Origin: Exophiala sp. HKRS030 | Taxonomy: Eukaryota; Ascomycota; Eurotiomycetes; Chaetothyriales; Herpotrichiellaceae | Assembly (NCBI GenBank): GCA_023897205.1 | Contig: JAHWDD010000007.1 | Span: forward strand, 3,410,001-3,474,000 | DNA: 64,000 bases | Direction of reading: 5' to 3' | In this document: one piece after another, positions 1-13,671 of the stretch | Numbering within the stretch: position 1 is the first letter of the stretch | Layout of the letters: each line of letters begins with the position of its first letter | Notes under the pieces: generated by a model | What the model was told of the DNA's origin: nothing | What the model saw: the letters and a program-made list of their open reading frames with translations, nothing else | Databases searched by the model: none | Program-made: the position numbers and the translations under genes

Positions 1-255
1 TGAGTCGAGGTGCCGGTTGATGTCGGTTGGAGATGAGGGCAGTTCACCGTCGGATGGTTCAAGGTTGCCGCCGGGGAAGACATGGGCCGAGGGGAATGCC
101 GATGATGTTTGCACCCGGTGGAGAAGGAGAATTTCGTTGGATGGTGAAATCACAATCACGCTGGCGCTGGGGCTTGCTGGTGCAGGGTCTTTTTGCGTCG
201 TGTATGAGCGAATTTCGAATTTGGGTTTTGGCCCTGCGGATTTGGGAGGCGCCAT
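1..255 (-). CDS. Nudix hydrolase domain protein, N-terminal 85 codons (runs off the left edge)
   Basis: Reading the minus strand from an ATG at 255-253 gives 85 open codons to the window edge. The protein begins MAPPKSAGPKPKFEI. After about 28 residues it shows a Nudix-fold first strand (SASVIVISPSNEILLLHR) and then SSAFPSAHVFPGGNL, the usual run into the Nudix box with its PGG turn. The Nudix box itself (GX5EX7REUXEEXGU) would lie beyond the edge, so catalytic residues cannot be checked. Nudix proteins hydrolyse nucleoside diphosphates linked to another moiety; the style resembles the NUDT19 / fungal CoA-pyrophosphatase-like branch, which is inference. No intron is visible in this part. Confidence 0.75.
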   Translation of the reverse strand, partial: MAPPKSAGPKPKFEIRSYTTQKDPAPASPSASVIVISPSNEILLLHRVQTSSAFPSAHVFPGGNLEPSDGELPSSPTDINRHLDS

Positions 256-1312
256 TGTGATGCTGGTAGTTTGGGAGTTGGGAGACAGGTGTTGAAGTCG
301 ATGTTTGCTAGGCCTGACTCCGGCGCGAAAGGCCCGAGTATGGACGAGTCTTCTAGACTGCGGCGTGGGATGTCTCGCTCGAGCAGTTGAGTATGCTGAT
401 CCGTGAAGAATATGTATAGATTGGGACAATGCCGGTAGCGGGTGAAGAGTACTGTCGATGTGTTTGCACTGGTCTAGAAGAGATCTAAAAGAAGCCGAGA
501 CAGATGATGCTCGATAACCAGACAATATTGACACTGAGCGAAAGACTTCCGCTGACACACCATGCATTGAGCGAAGAAATCGACTTTCAGCGAACGGGGT
601 AAAATGTCAAGAAAAAAGATAGTACCGAGGGATACGAAAGAGGCTGTAATGTTTGCGATTGCTACCATGTGAGATGATGTTGTGGTGATTCGGGTTTCGG
701 TGGTTGTAGCCGTGAGGTGGAGAATCGCACAACGAAAGGCCGAGGCTGCTTTCTCCAACTTCAGCTTCTTTGAATTGCCATTTTGATTTGACGACAAGCA
801 CTGGAAATCACGGCACGACTGCTTGAGTCGCCGTGCTTGGCGCGGCGGGGAGTTGGCATCACCGAGGCTTAAAATTGATGGCGATCGTGTCGTGGTCTTG
901 GTCTATGACTTGATTTTTGGGATGCCATCACAGACTCGAGAGAACCGACTGACAATATTGATGGCAATGGTCATGTGAGATGATGGACTGAAGCTCTGGT
1001 AGAATCTGCAAGTATTCAAACAAGATACTCAGAGTGATATTGAAGGAATAACAAGGCCATGGATGAAAGACTTCTTGGATATTCGATTGAAGTATGTACC
1101 GATTCGAAACTGAGGGCATCTGTTAAGCCAACGTAGATACTTTTCTTCCAAAGAGCACCTTATTTTGTGTTCAAGCGTGAGCCCTTTTATATAAATTCAT
1201 TACACATCACAAATCAATTCTCTGCCGAATAATCAAGCGTCAGAAACCTCTGCAACGCCTGCCCACGCCCTGCTTTATGCCACTCCCCTTCGTGCTTGAA
1301 TGGATTTCTCAA
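256..1312. other. Intergenic: Nudix 5' flank and IMP dehydrogenase 3' flank
   Basis: This 1.06 kb stretch separates the divergent-leaving Nudix start from the IMP dehydrogenase stop. It holds only short open frames on both strands with no recognisable domain. An AT-rich TATATAA-like patch lies near 1189-1198. I see no RNA gene or repeat. Confidence 0.6.
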
Positions 1313-3215
<1,903 letters not shown>

Positions 3216-4109
3216 GATGATGATCAAGTATTAAGGTCGAGTTTGCAACAGGAACCGGTAACGAAATGGTCTGTTGGGGTCAAAGGAAGACTTTTCCCAA
3301 AGGAAAGAAAAGAAAGAACCGCGTAAAGAATTCGAGAAACTTTTTTGAAGACTGGCGGAGGGGATGCGGGACTGCGAAACGAAAAGCACGCTAGAGATCT
3401 TGGCGCCTAAAAACGGGCTAGCAGTCCTCGAGGCGGTCTGGATTCGCTTGTATTGAGAATGAATGACTAATGCGGAGGCCTTCTCCTCTGCGCACGTGCA
3501 GGGTAAAGGAAAAAGGGATGCTCTTTTATTGTCTTTGTCAAGCTATTCGCCCGCTCAGGGTATTCTGTGCATTGTTTCTGTCAAAGAGCGCGTTATTGGG
3601 TACGAGGAAAGAATTTAATAAGAGCGTCTGACATCGAGTGTTTGCTAAGTTGAGGCATTGCCACGATTGCTTGCGTTAATTGGTGCGTCAGACATGCCGT
3701 ATCAGAACTCTGCATCCGGTAACCTGACGCCAGTTTTTACAGCCAATCATGAAGACCCTTCCAAATCCAAGTCCACTAATCCCCTTACGGACAAACATAA
3801 ACACAGACACTCAAGCCCCTCCACTGACTGCAACCAACTTTTCATTTCATCACTTACCACTGCACACCGAGTTGCGGAACTCCTGGTCATCAATGATATT
3901 ATTGGGTTCAAAAGTCATCATCCTCGCACCATGCAATATCTGAATTCCAACGCTTATCTCAATCAGTCTTGTGCAACAAAACCAATGCGGCCACTTGGTT
4001 AACCTCAGCGTACAAGTTGATCTACGGCAGAGGATGCCCCAAGCGTCACAAAACCACAAAGTTTCAAAAACCGTCTCTCAATCCCCTGCGATTCAATCCA
4101 TCCACAGGC
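3216..4109. promoter_or_regulatory. Shared divergent promoter of IMPDH and IQGAP
   Basis: 894 bp between two start codons pointing outward. A CCAAT pentamer lies at 3743-3747. The right half is rich in CA/CT tracts typical of a fungal leader. The open frame at 3658-4002 has no coding character and lies in this leader. Confidence 0.5.
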
Positions 4110-7100
4110 ATGTCTTCATACGCTCTCCACCGAGCGCAGACAGATAATCACTTTGGCTTTCCACTCCGTCAATCCTCAAACGCTTCAACCGTTTCTTCAG
4201 CATATTCTGCTGCCTCCAGTGTTTTCCAGCCAAGCCGCACCAGTACGGTGACATCGACTAGTTCCAGTGTGTACTCTAGAGGATCACCCGGGCACAAAAG
4301 AGGCATAAGCGAAGCTGGAGAGATGACACCCACAAGATCTTTTGGTGGCCAATCGAGCATTGAAAACAGCCCTGATCATATGTATCGAAACCTCCGTCAA
4401 ACCCTCAGACCTCTACCACAAGCCCTTCGCCGAACTCCACGCCGCAGGCTAAAAGATATGGGCCAGCACATACTCGATCTCAGACTATCGACCATTACCC
4501 ACAATCTCATTCTGAAGATCCATTCATCGACAAACATTCCCATCAGCACCATGCCGAGATTCTCCCTTCTAGGCCGCACCTGCACCATGCCAACACAAGT
4601 CCTCACGCAAACACTTTCAAAGCACCTGATCTTCATGACTTACAAAAGTCTTCCACTGCCCAGTTAAGAGCCCTCTCCAGATTTGCAGAAAATGGGGAAG
4701 TGGAAGAATATGGTATCAGTGGACCAAGCCCATCTGTGGTAGGAATGCACAATAGGCGACAACTGAAACGCGCTGATTCAGTTGCGCCGTACGGACGCTC
4801 ACTGGCTAAGAGCTATGGTTGGGGGACCGAAACTGGATGGACAAACAACGTCAATTTTTGCAGGCTTACGAGTATCTCTGTCATATTGGAGAAGCCAAGG
4901 AATGGATCGAAGATATCATCAACAAGCCCATCCCAGCTATCGTCGAATTGGAAGAAGCCTTGCGGAACGGCGTCACCTTGGCAGAGATTGTACAGGCATT
5001 CCACCCAGATCAAACCCTCAGAATCTGTCGTCAACCTAAACTTCAATTCAAACATTCAGACAACATCGTCATGTTCTTTCGCTTTCTTGAAGAAGTGGGA
5101 CTGCCCGACCTGTTCCGGTTCGAACTGATTGATCTGTACGAGAAGAAGAATATACCAAAGGTCATTTATTGCATTCACGCATTGTCATGGCTTCTCTATC
5201 GCAAAGGCATGGTAGATTTTCGTATTGGTAATCTTGTCGGTCAACTTGAATTTGAACACCACGAGCTCGAACAAACACAACGCGGCCTTGACAAGGCAGG
5301 TGTTAGTATGCCCAGCTTTTCAGGTATGGGAGCAAACTTTGGTGCAGAACCAGAGCCCGTTGAGACGAACGAAGAAAGAGAAGCCAGAGAACTTCAGGAG
5401 CATGCAGCAACCATCATCGATTTCCAATCTCAAATTAGAGGAGCACTTACAAGACTTCGTCTTGGTGATACTATGCAACAACTCTGGGATTCGGAGGAAC
5501 AGCTTGTTGAGTTTCAGTCACGTATTCGAGGTGATTGGGCAAGACAGATCATTGGATATAGACTTGACATGCAGAGATTTGCCACAAACCTACAGGCTTC
5601 CGCAAGGGGTTTTTTGGCAAGATCCAACATGCAGAAGAAAGAGAAGATATGCAAATCTCATGAAAAGGATGTGTTGAAGCTGCAGAGTCTGTTTAGAGCC
5701 AGAAAGGCGCGTACGGAAATCAAGACGATAAAATCCCATGTTCGCCAGCACGACGCCGGGATTCGCGGATTCCAGGCAGCGATTCGCGGGGCCCTCGCTC
5801 GTCGGGATGTAGAGGATCAGTACGAAGCCACAAAGATGGCAGAAAGCGGAGTTCGCGGTCTTCAGGCTGTGATTAGGGGGATGTTGGTGAGGAAGAGCCT
5901 CGATCATGATCATTCTTACCTTGAACGTCAAGGTCGCACCATCACGTACTTACAATCAAACATCAGAGCACTGCTGGTTCGAAAAAGGCAGAGCCAGGTC
6001 GTCAACGCACTTGCGATGTCCACACTGAAATGGACTCAGCTGCAAGCCCTTATTCGAGCTGGAAATGCACGGGAAGAATTGACTCAACTCAGAAAGGCAT
6101 TAGGATCCCACACATCCACCATCGTCCAATTTCAGGCTTTTTTGAAAGCTGCCAATGCCAGAGAGTCTTACAACGCACTCAAGTTGGCACTGATCAGACA
6201 GTCGACTGCTACAATACCTTTACAGGCTCAGATTCGTGGATTTTTACTTCGACATCGTATACAGAAGCAGAGAACGATGCTGGAAAGACACGTATCCAAG
6301 ACGATACAGTTTCAGTCATTCTCGCGGGGTGCTATTCTGCGAGCTCGAACAGGAGACCTTCTCGCAGAACTTGATGAACAGGAATCAGCCATCGTGCAAG
6401 TACAAAGTTTGGCTCGTGCTATGCTTTGTAGGAGCTGGCTCGGCGATATGTTGGCCACATTGGAAGATCATGAAGAATCAATCATATCTCTTCAGGCACT
6501 TATGCGAGCAGCAGCAATTCGATCTCAATTCGCTGAAAAGAAACGCTTTTACAAAGAAAACATGGAGAAGGTTGTCAAGATCCAGAGTGTGATCCGGGCG
6601 AAAATTCAGGGCAAAGCATACAAGAGTCTGACTACTGGCAAAAACCCCCCAGTCGGAACTTTGAAAGGTTTTGTCCATCTTCTCAATGATAGTGATTTTG
6701 ACTTTGAGGAGGAAATCGAGTTTGAACGTTTGCGCAAAACGGTCGTGCAGCATGTGCGACAGAACGAGCTCGCTGATCAGTACATCACACAGCTCGACAT
6801 CAAAATTGCTCTTCTGGTCAAGAACAAGATCACCCTAGACGAGGTCGTCAAACATCAGAGACATTTCGGTGGACATGTCGGCTCCCTATTACCAAATTCC
6901 GATATATCTTCGAAAGATCCATTTGACCTTAAGGCTCTCAACAAAGCCTCCAGGCGAAAACTCGAGCACTATCAGGAATTGTTCTTCCTTCTCCAAACAC
7001 AACCTCAATACCTCTCTAGGCTCTTCAGACGCATCCGAGAACAAGCTACATCAGAAAAGGAATGCGAACGTATCAAACATCTTGTCATGGGCCTTTTCGG

Positions 7101-9079
7101 ATATGCCCAGAAGCGTCGTGAGGAATACTACTTGGTCAAATTGATCGTCAGATCTATCAAGGAAGAAGTTGATTCTGCTCCGTCACTTCAGGACTATTTG
7201 CGTACATATGCCTTCTCAAACAAGCTCTTCTCGGCATACAACAAATCACCACGGGATCGAAAATTCTTAAGAGATGTCCTGGGGCCTTTAGTCAAGGAAA
7301 ACATTATTGACAACACAAACTTGGATCTTGAAAGTGATCCCATGCAGATCTATCTGTCCGCGATCAACAACGAGGAACTTCGAACAGGCCAAGGAAGTCG
7401 AAGAGATCCGAATGTACCAAGAGAGGTTGCGATCAGAGATCCTGAAACGCGCACTACTTTCATTGCACATATGCAAGACCTGCGAGATATTGCTGACCAA
7501 TTCTTCCTCTGCCTGGAGGATTGCCTACATCGGATGCCGTTTGGTGTTCGTTTTGTTGTGCAACAGACTCATGAGCTCCTCCTCCAGCGTTTCCCGAACG
7601 AAGAATCTGCTCATGTCCTTCAACTCGTGGGACAGTGGTTGTGGCGCACCTACCTCCAACCTGCTCTCCTTGAGCCTGAGAAATATGGCGTTGCTGACCG
7701 TGGCATGACACAAGAACAAAAGCGTAATTTGGGCGAGATAGCCAAAGTCTTGAATCAAGCAGCAAGTGGTCGTGAGTTTGGAGGTGACAACGTTTATCTC
7801 CAGCCTTTGAACAACTACATCCGAGAAAGCATTCATCGATTTGCCATTCTGTGGAGTCATGGTAAGTTCTCGGCTCTGTAACATTTATGGAATAGAGCTA
7901 ACATGCTTAGTCATCGCTATTCCGCCGGCGGAAGAGCATTATGATATCGACGAGTTCAATGATCTTTATGCGAAGACCAAGCCAACCTTGTATATCAAGT
8001 TGTCCGATATCTTCTCCATCCACAAACTACTCTCTCAAGAAGTTGGTATCATCTGTCCCAGTCAGGATGATGGTCTTCGTGATATCCTTCGAGAATTGGG
8101 TAGCGTCCAGAGCAATGAGAGTGAGCTTCGAGGTGTTAGCGCAGGCGAGATCAGTTTAACCTTGAGTCCAAAATTGTTGCATTCGCAAGACCCCGAAGCC
8201 GATGTTAAGACTCTATTTACTGAGACCAAGAGATGTGTCCTCTACATCATTCGCATACAAAGTGCGGCCAATCTTCTTGAGATATTGGTGAAACCTGTCA
8301 CTGAAGAGGACGAAGAAAAATGGGAGGCTTTGGTCCGGGAAGAGAGAGCGTCAGGCAACGGACGCCATGGTGCGTACGCTGATGCGAGCACACATCTCGA
8401 CATTACCTCCTTGTCGTACCATGATCTCAAAAGCATTGCGCTGGAGAATGTACTGCAACTGGAATCCCTTGGTCGGCTGACACGCAACAATCAATATCAA
8501 GATCTTCTCAACACAATCGCGGTAGACATCCGGACGAAACATCGTCGAAGATTACAGCGGCAGCGTGAGCTTGAAAATGTTCGAACCACACTCGCGAGAT
8601 TGAATGAACAAGCTATTTATCTCGAACAACAACTCAAGACATACAACGACTATATCGAACAAGCAATGATAACTTTGCAAAACAAGAAGGGCAAGAAGAA
8701 GTTCGTCATGCCATTTACCAAGCAATGGGACCATGAACGTGAGCTTCAACGGTCCGGTCGGTCATTCAAATTCGGCTCATATAAGTACTCTGCAAGAACA
8801 CTTGCCGATAAAGGAGTCCTCGTGCACTGGCGCGGTTACAACGAACGACAATGGGATCGAGTCGATCTCACATTTTCTTCCAACGAAGTTGGAGTGTTCA
8901 CGATTGACGGATCCTCTGGCAACATGATGATTCCGGGAGCAAATGCAAAGATACCGCTTGACGATCTTCTTCAAGCACAATTCAACAATACTCAATTTAT
9001 GGAGTTCTTCGAGGGCGCCCTTCGAGTCAATGTCAACCTTTTCCTCCATCTGATCATGAAGAAATTTTATAATGAATGA
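4110..9079 (+). CDS. rng2: IQGAP family protein (Rng2-like), CH + 14 IQ + RasGAP-related + RasGAP C-terminal domains; two apparent 1-nt losses
   Basis: Scaffold linking actin, calmodulin/myosin light chain and small GTPases; in fungi it builds the cytokinetic ring at septation. About 1640 aa when two apparent single-base losses are allowed for. Start at 4110 (MSSYALHR). Residues 1-240 are Ser/Pro/His-rich and low in order. A calponin-homology domain starts near 245 (QAYEYLCHIGEAKEWIE). Fourteen IQ-like repeats of the form LQxxIRGxLxR follow, about 435-840. The RasGAP-related domain is about 945-1200 (RLFRRIREQA, ERIKHLVMGLFGY), and the RasGAP C-terminal domain about 1460-1625. One 49 nt intron, 7862-7910. 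The frame moves from 0 to 2 at the C run 4423-4425 and from 2 to 1 at the G run 4821-4825. One extra base at each site gives an unbroken protein through PQAPSPNSTPQ and SYGWGDRNWMDK, and the total becomes divisible by three. I read these as sequencing errors, not as decay. Confidence 0.93.
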
Positions 9080-9728
9080 GAAACGATTGTTCGACAGTTT
9101 GCATATGCATATGATACAGAGAGAGTTGTTTCTTGGGCGTGGTCACGGCGTGGGCGAGAGGTCTGTCTATTGGATAGCCATTCGGTGCCCGTCATTTGGG
9201 CATAGAGCGACAACAATAGAAGTCATCTTCACTTGCAGCCAGGCACGCGGTGCACAATGGAAAGTGTACGCATGATCTCGAAACTCATAGCGGTCGGCAA
9301 GAGAATAGAGATAAGTAGCAGCTATCCTTCTGTGTGCAGTGATTACATCGCTCAGTAGAAAGAGAATCAGCATAATCCTGACGCCATGCACATGCGTGGT
9401 AGACATACACACCAGATAGTCTTAACCTGTTGCTGTACTCCTACAAAGTTCAATCCACCCATCTCACATCTTGTTCTTTGTTCTCTATCGTCGTTCCGAT
9501 CAACGTTTCCCACCTGTAGCCTGCTGCAGCCTACAGCCTACATAAGCGCAACCTTGCTCACTTCCTACTTAGTTAGTTGGATAGTTCGAGTCGCACCCTA
9601 ACTAGAATCGTCATGCTCGGAATATGCATAGAGTCCATGCCTCCAATAAATAGGCACTCAAGTCCGCTGTCATAGTCGGTCCTAGGTTACTAACTTAGAG
9701 CGACAAACTTTGGGAGAAGGCCTAGATT

Positions 9729-9748
9729 GGGTGGGGTGGGTGGGGGGG
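9729..9748 (+). other. G-quadruplex-type motif
   Basis: Four G runs (3, 4, 3 and 7) separated by single T residues, which is the tightest class of intramolecular quadruplex motif. It lies about 650 bp downstream of the IQGAP stop on the coding strand. Confidence 0.6.
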
Positions 9749-9863
9749 AAGAATATCGTCATTCAAACTATTGAATCCTCGACCTGGTTCCCGCTGTTAG
9801 GGGGGGGTTGAGGATATTCATCCCAAGTCGACCGAAAGGCACTGAGGACTTATACCAGGCTAC

Positions 9864-9889
9864 ACCAGCACCAGCACCAGCACCAGCAA
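9864..9889. repeat. CACCAG hexanucleotide repeat
   Basis: About four tandem copies of CACCAG in a non-coding stretch. Confidence 0.8.
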
Positions 9890-12800
9890 GAGATAGACAT
9901 CCAGTGTTTCCTTCGCTCTCCTCTCCCTTTTTTCAGCCACCTCAATGTCCAGATTGATGCATCGGCAAGGGAACTGGCGTGTAGCGAAGAGAAAGGGAAG
10001 GGGGGGATGTATTGCAAATACATATCTACCTATCACATGCGATGACTTTTCCATTTCGCTTTCCCCAGTGTAGGTTGGGGCAACACGGGATGTTGAAGTG
10101 GTGACGGTCACGATTGCGCATTGGAGAGAATACCCAGTCACCCAGAACCATACGACACGGTCCAGGAGGGCAATGGTCTAAATCTGTTCTTTCTGTCGGA
10201 TTCATGCATATATGCATGCAATTCGACGTATCGTGCCGTGTGCATTCGGATATATAAGCCGATTGACATCTCCTGGAGCCCAAGCGGGATGGTATGCCTG
10301 CCTTCTTTGAACATGATGGTGTTGGAAAAGTTCGCGGAAACGCCATCCCTGGGCATCTCGAAAAGCAGTATTTGTCGAAGGTGAGTCCAGCCACAGGCAT
10401 TACTCTGGGCATCGTACCCACGTGAGTGTCACATGATACGTCTGTGCGCAGTTGGTAGAGTCCGTGATTGACGATGTGCTTCTGTGACAGGTTGGGGAGA
10501 GAGAGAGGGGATAGGGGAGGACTATGAAACGAGAGCTCACCACCTTTTCTTGGGAAGATAATGACAAGGGCAAGGAGCGTTGGTTGTATTCGTCGCTAGG
10601 GAATGAGGAATGTATACCTCGCTGGCCTGATGAAGGTTGTACTTCTTCTAGACTCACCAGCACAGTAGAAAGGTATACTTCCTATCTACACAGCAGCCCA
10701 GCATGGTGGGAACTAGGTCTCCGTCAAGGTGAACGTTTCGTTCCTCGATATAACCGAGTGGCTGGACGGGAGGAATATGTCATGGAAACCACACAACTGG
10801 GCCGCTTTAATGTCTCTCGTTCCCGCCTTGACACTCAAGGCTAAGACGGAAATGTGTGGCACGGGATGGTGCTGCATCGGCGGCTGGTGGTTCCCGCAAA
10901 GTGAGAGTGTAGTGGTGATATGTGGTGATCAAGATGTTGAAGGTGGTCGATGCTTTTCTACCGCAACCAGAACCCCATGACAGCGGATGTTTCATTCTAG
11001 AGCACCTCCGAGTCACATTAGAAACAGATCAACGATCGGCTCTCTTTTCCATCTGACCACCCTGGTTGAGCGTCAAGTGACAATGTAAAAGCAAGTAGTA
11101 GAGGCATGTACAGAGATACCTATGCGTGCCGTTGATAGATTGAGACGTGAGAGGGGGATGAATGTGTCAACTCCGACGATACCTTATGCACACTTACTAG
11201 TCATCAGAATGTGGCTTGCCCGTCGCTAGGTACATAGTTTGAGTACAATGAATTCATCAGATGGGTCTTATTGTTCGAGAGATGGGAGGAAATGCAGCAT
11301 TCGTATTCAGCCAGGTACAGGAACACGTGTTCGAGGCAAGAGCATGGAAATCTCGATCTGTATGATCGTCGATCGATGGCCACGACCATGGTCGCTGTCG
11401 GGTGACAACCTGACAGCCTGACAGGTTTTGACGGCTGGAGTTTCGACGTAGAAGCTCCGGGAATCGTGTAGTCTGTATGAAATCTGTCTTCTTGTTCTGT
11501 GCCGTGCAGGTTGGGAATGACAGGTGTCAGAGCTCCCTGGACCTGGAGTGACAATGGTCTTGGGAACTCGTTCGAGTTATCGACAACCACTGACCAGGTG
11601 AGGTTATTCAGAAGAGGTTGAGGTTGAGCTCGAGCTTTCTTTGAGGCTGGGGAGTATAGTGGATGTACGGCTCGGCACTCCATTCTGCCGTGCGGCAGGC
11701 CTCGTGCACGTTCCCGTTACTGGTCCCTGATGAGGTTACGGATGATATACAGGCACGACAGGGCCGTAGGTCCAAGACTGTATGTATATGCTCAACGAGC
11801 ATCGGGAATGCTTTGGAAATCTGAGTTGCCGTCCCATCAAGGAACTGGCCAATAGAAGCTGGCAATGGGTGGACTTATAGTCCAGCATCCGATAGAGACG
11901 ACGCCAACGATGTTTCTGACAGAACAACTGACAGCAGATAGGGTGATAAGAGGCGGTACAAGAAAATGGCTGGTCTCTACGAGTTATATGGATTGGAGGT
12001 CAACTTGTGAAGTCTCCTGATACTTTGGCATGCAGAGAGGATATATCTTTTGTCGATCTCAACCAAAATTGTCGATTTCGGTTCCTCATGGACTGCATCT
12101 TGAAAGTAGATCTGGCACCGCCCCGTGAGAATGGAGAAAACTCAGAAGGTCATGGCACTTTGCGGCACGGAAATGTTCCAAGTTCTACATTTACGGCGTC
12201 ACGTGCGGCGTCTAGGTGAACCAAAGAAAGGGGTAGAAGGCTTAAGTGGTCCTCGTGTCCGGGTAGCTTGTCCGTTATGATCCCAGCATTATCTCGACAT
12301 GTTTTTGAAAGGTCTGCTCATGAATCAAACAATTTGTAAGGACACATGACCGTGGTGAAAAGTCGCAAGGTCATTGAAAGCACAGTGGTATACTCGGTAG
12401 TCGTAGTTGCAATTCCACCTAACGGGCGCCACAAAGGGTCTCGTGACGTAGAGACCCTGTTGAAGGGTGGTTCACGGGACCATGATGGGAAATTGGAATA
12501 TGCTTGTTCAGGAGTCAGGCTTTCAACGCTGTGATAAGCATACGTAGGAATTCTTCCGATGGCTGAAGTATACGGGTGGGCTACAGTAATACTCAGCATT
12601 GACCATATGTGGTGGTGGTATGGCACATGATCTGCACGATGGACAAAGCCAGATAATTGGAAACGACCAGGTGAGTTCTTGTATTACGAGAAGAAGACGA
12701 ATTGAGGAGCTTTGTTTGGTGTTTCATGCTACGGCCATGAAAAGATCAACATGAAGAATTGTTTCATGCTACGAGATCCCGTGTTGGTATCAGTGGGAGC

Positions 12801-13671
12801 TTTCCAAGTCCTCGACGAAATTCTCTCATGGGCACCTAATGGGAATACAGCGGCCGGTTGATGACGAAGTGACAATCTAAGATGTGTTTGAGAGCTCGAG
12901 AGAGACGGGACGTATGCTCCGTAGTTAGAGTTGGCGCGTGTCTGGCATGGTGGAATGTGTGTGTAAGCGCCATTGAGACGCGAATGACTTGGACTCGATA
13001 TGGAAAAAAAGAAGATGGCGTTCAGGATTGGGCTTGGGACATTCATGGCATTCTGGAAATCCATGGCAAAAGATGCGTGGCACGGTGCCCCTTGCATGAA
13101 GTGGAGGGAGAGAACTAGTAAAGAGGCGTTGAGAGGCGTAGCAAGGCGACGGAAGGTCACTCGGATCAGCAAAGAACCAGGGGTAAGACCACTTTTGGTC
13201 CTCCACTCACCTCATACTAGACGTTTGGTCGAATGACAGATGTCAATGGTCAAATGGAAGTCCAAGTGGGAGTGGGAGTGGTCCTCACGCGGCTGAGGCT
13301 TGGAACATGGCCAGGAATACAAGGTGACCAAGGCCAGATTAGGTCGACGATCACGATCAGGCGGATTGAACAGCGAGAGCAGCAACAGGAGAATATACTG
13401 ACCTGGCAGTAGTAGATAGGTATTTAGGATAGTTGATCGAGCAACCGTTTCTCGAACACGATCTTTTTGCAACGATTCGTTCTCTTTTACGTTTGTGTCT
13501 TGTCTTTGTTGTGTTGTTGTGCTGTCATCCAGTCATTCTCTATTAGAAGTACATACGTATTGTGCTCACCTATGCACCGTCCCCTCCTTACGACAGTCCT
13601 TGAAGACTTGAGACCCTTGATACACATTATATCAGACACTCATTGTCCAGATCGCACACGACGAGCCCAAT

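Larger units (their letters stand above)
9080..13671. other. 4.6 kb gene-free stretch
   Basis: Only short, compositionally odd open frames occur on either strand (longest about 147 codons), none with a recognisable domain or with splice-compatible neighbours. Contents I can support: a G-quadruplex-type tract at 9729-9748, a run of eight or nine G near 9800, and a CACCAG repeat at about 9864-9889. The size would allow a long regulatory region, an untranslated transcript or a fast-evolving gene, but nothing shows which. Confidence 0.5.

Noticed and set aside
474..797. 107-codon minus-strand open frame near the left edge
   Set aside because: No domain, mixed composition, and it lies in the 3' flank of IMPDH without splice-compatible neighbours.
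3658..4002. 114-codon plus-strand open frame in the IMPDH/IQGAP promoter
   Set aside because: Leader-like composition and no recognisable sequence; it does not splice cleanly into IQGAP.
4423..4825. Hidden introns at the IQGAP breaks
   Set aside because: No GT-AG pair of normal intron size fits without deleting frame-consistent Ser/Pro/His-rich protein; the only local GT...AG pairs are under 20 nt.
7460..7884. Antisense open frames inside IQGAP
   Set aside because: They are shadows of a strongly conserved coding strand.
10026..10421. 131-codon Cys/Pro/Arg-rich minus-strand frame
   Set aside because: No signal peptide, no regular Cys spacing, and no supporting neighbour; reads as random.
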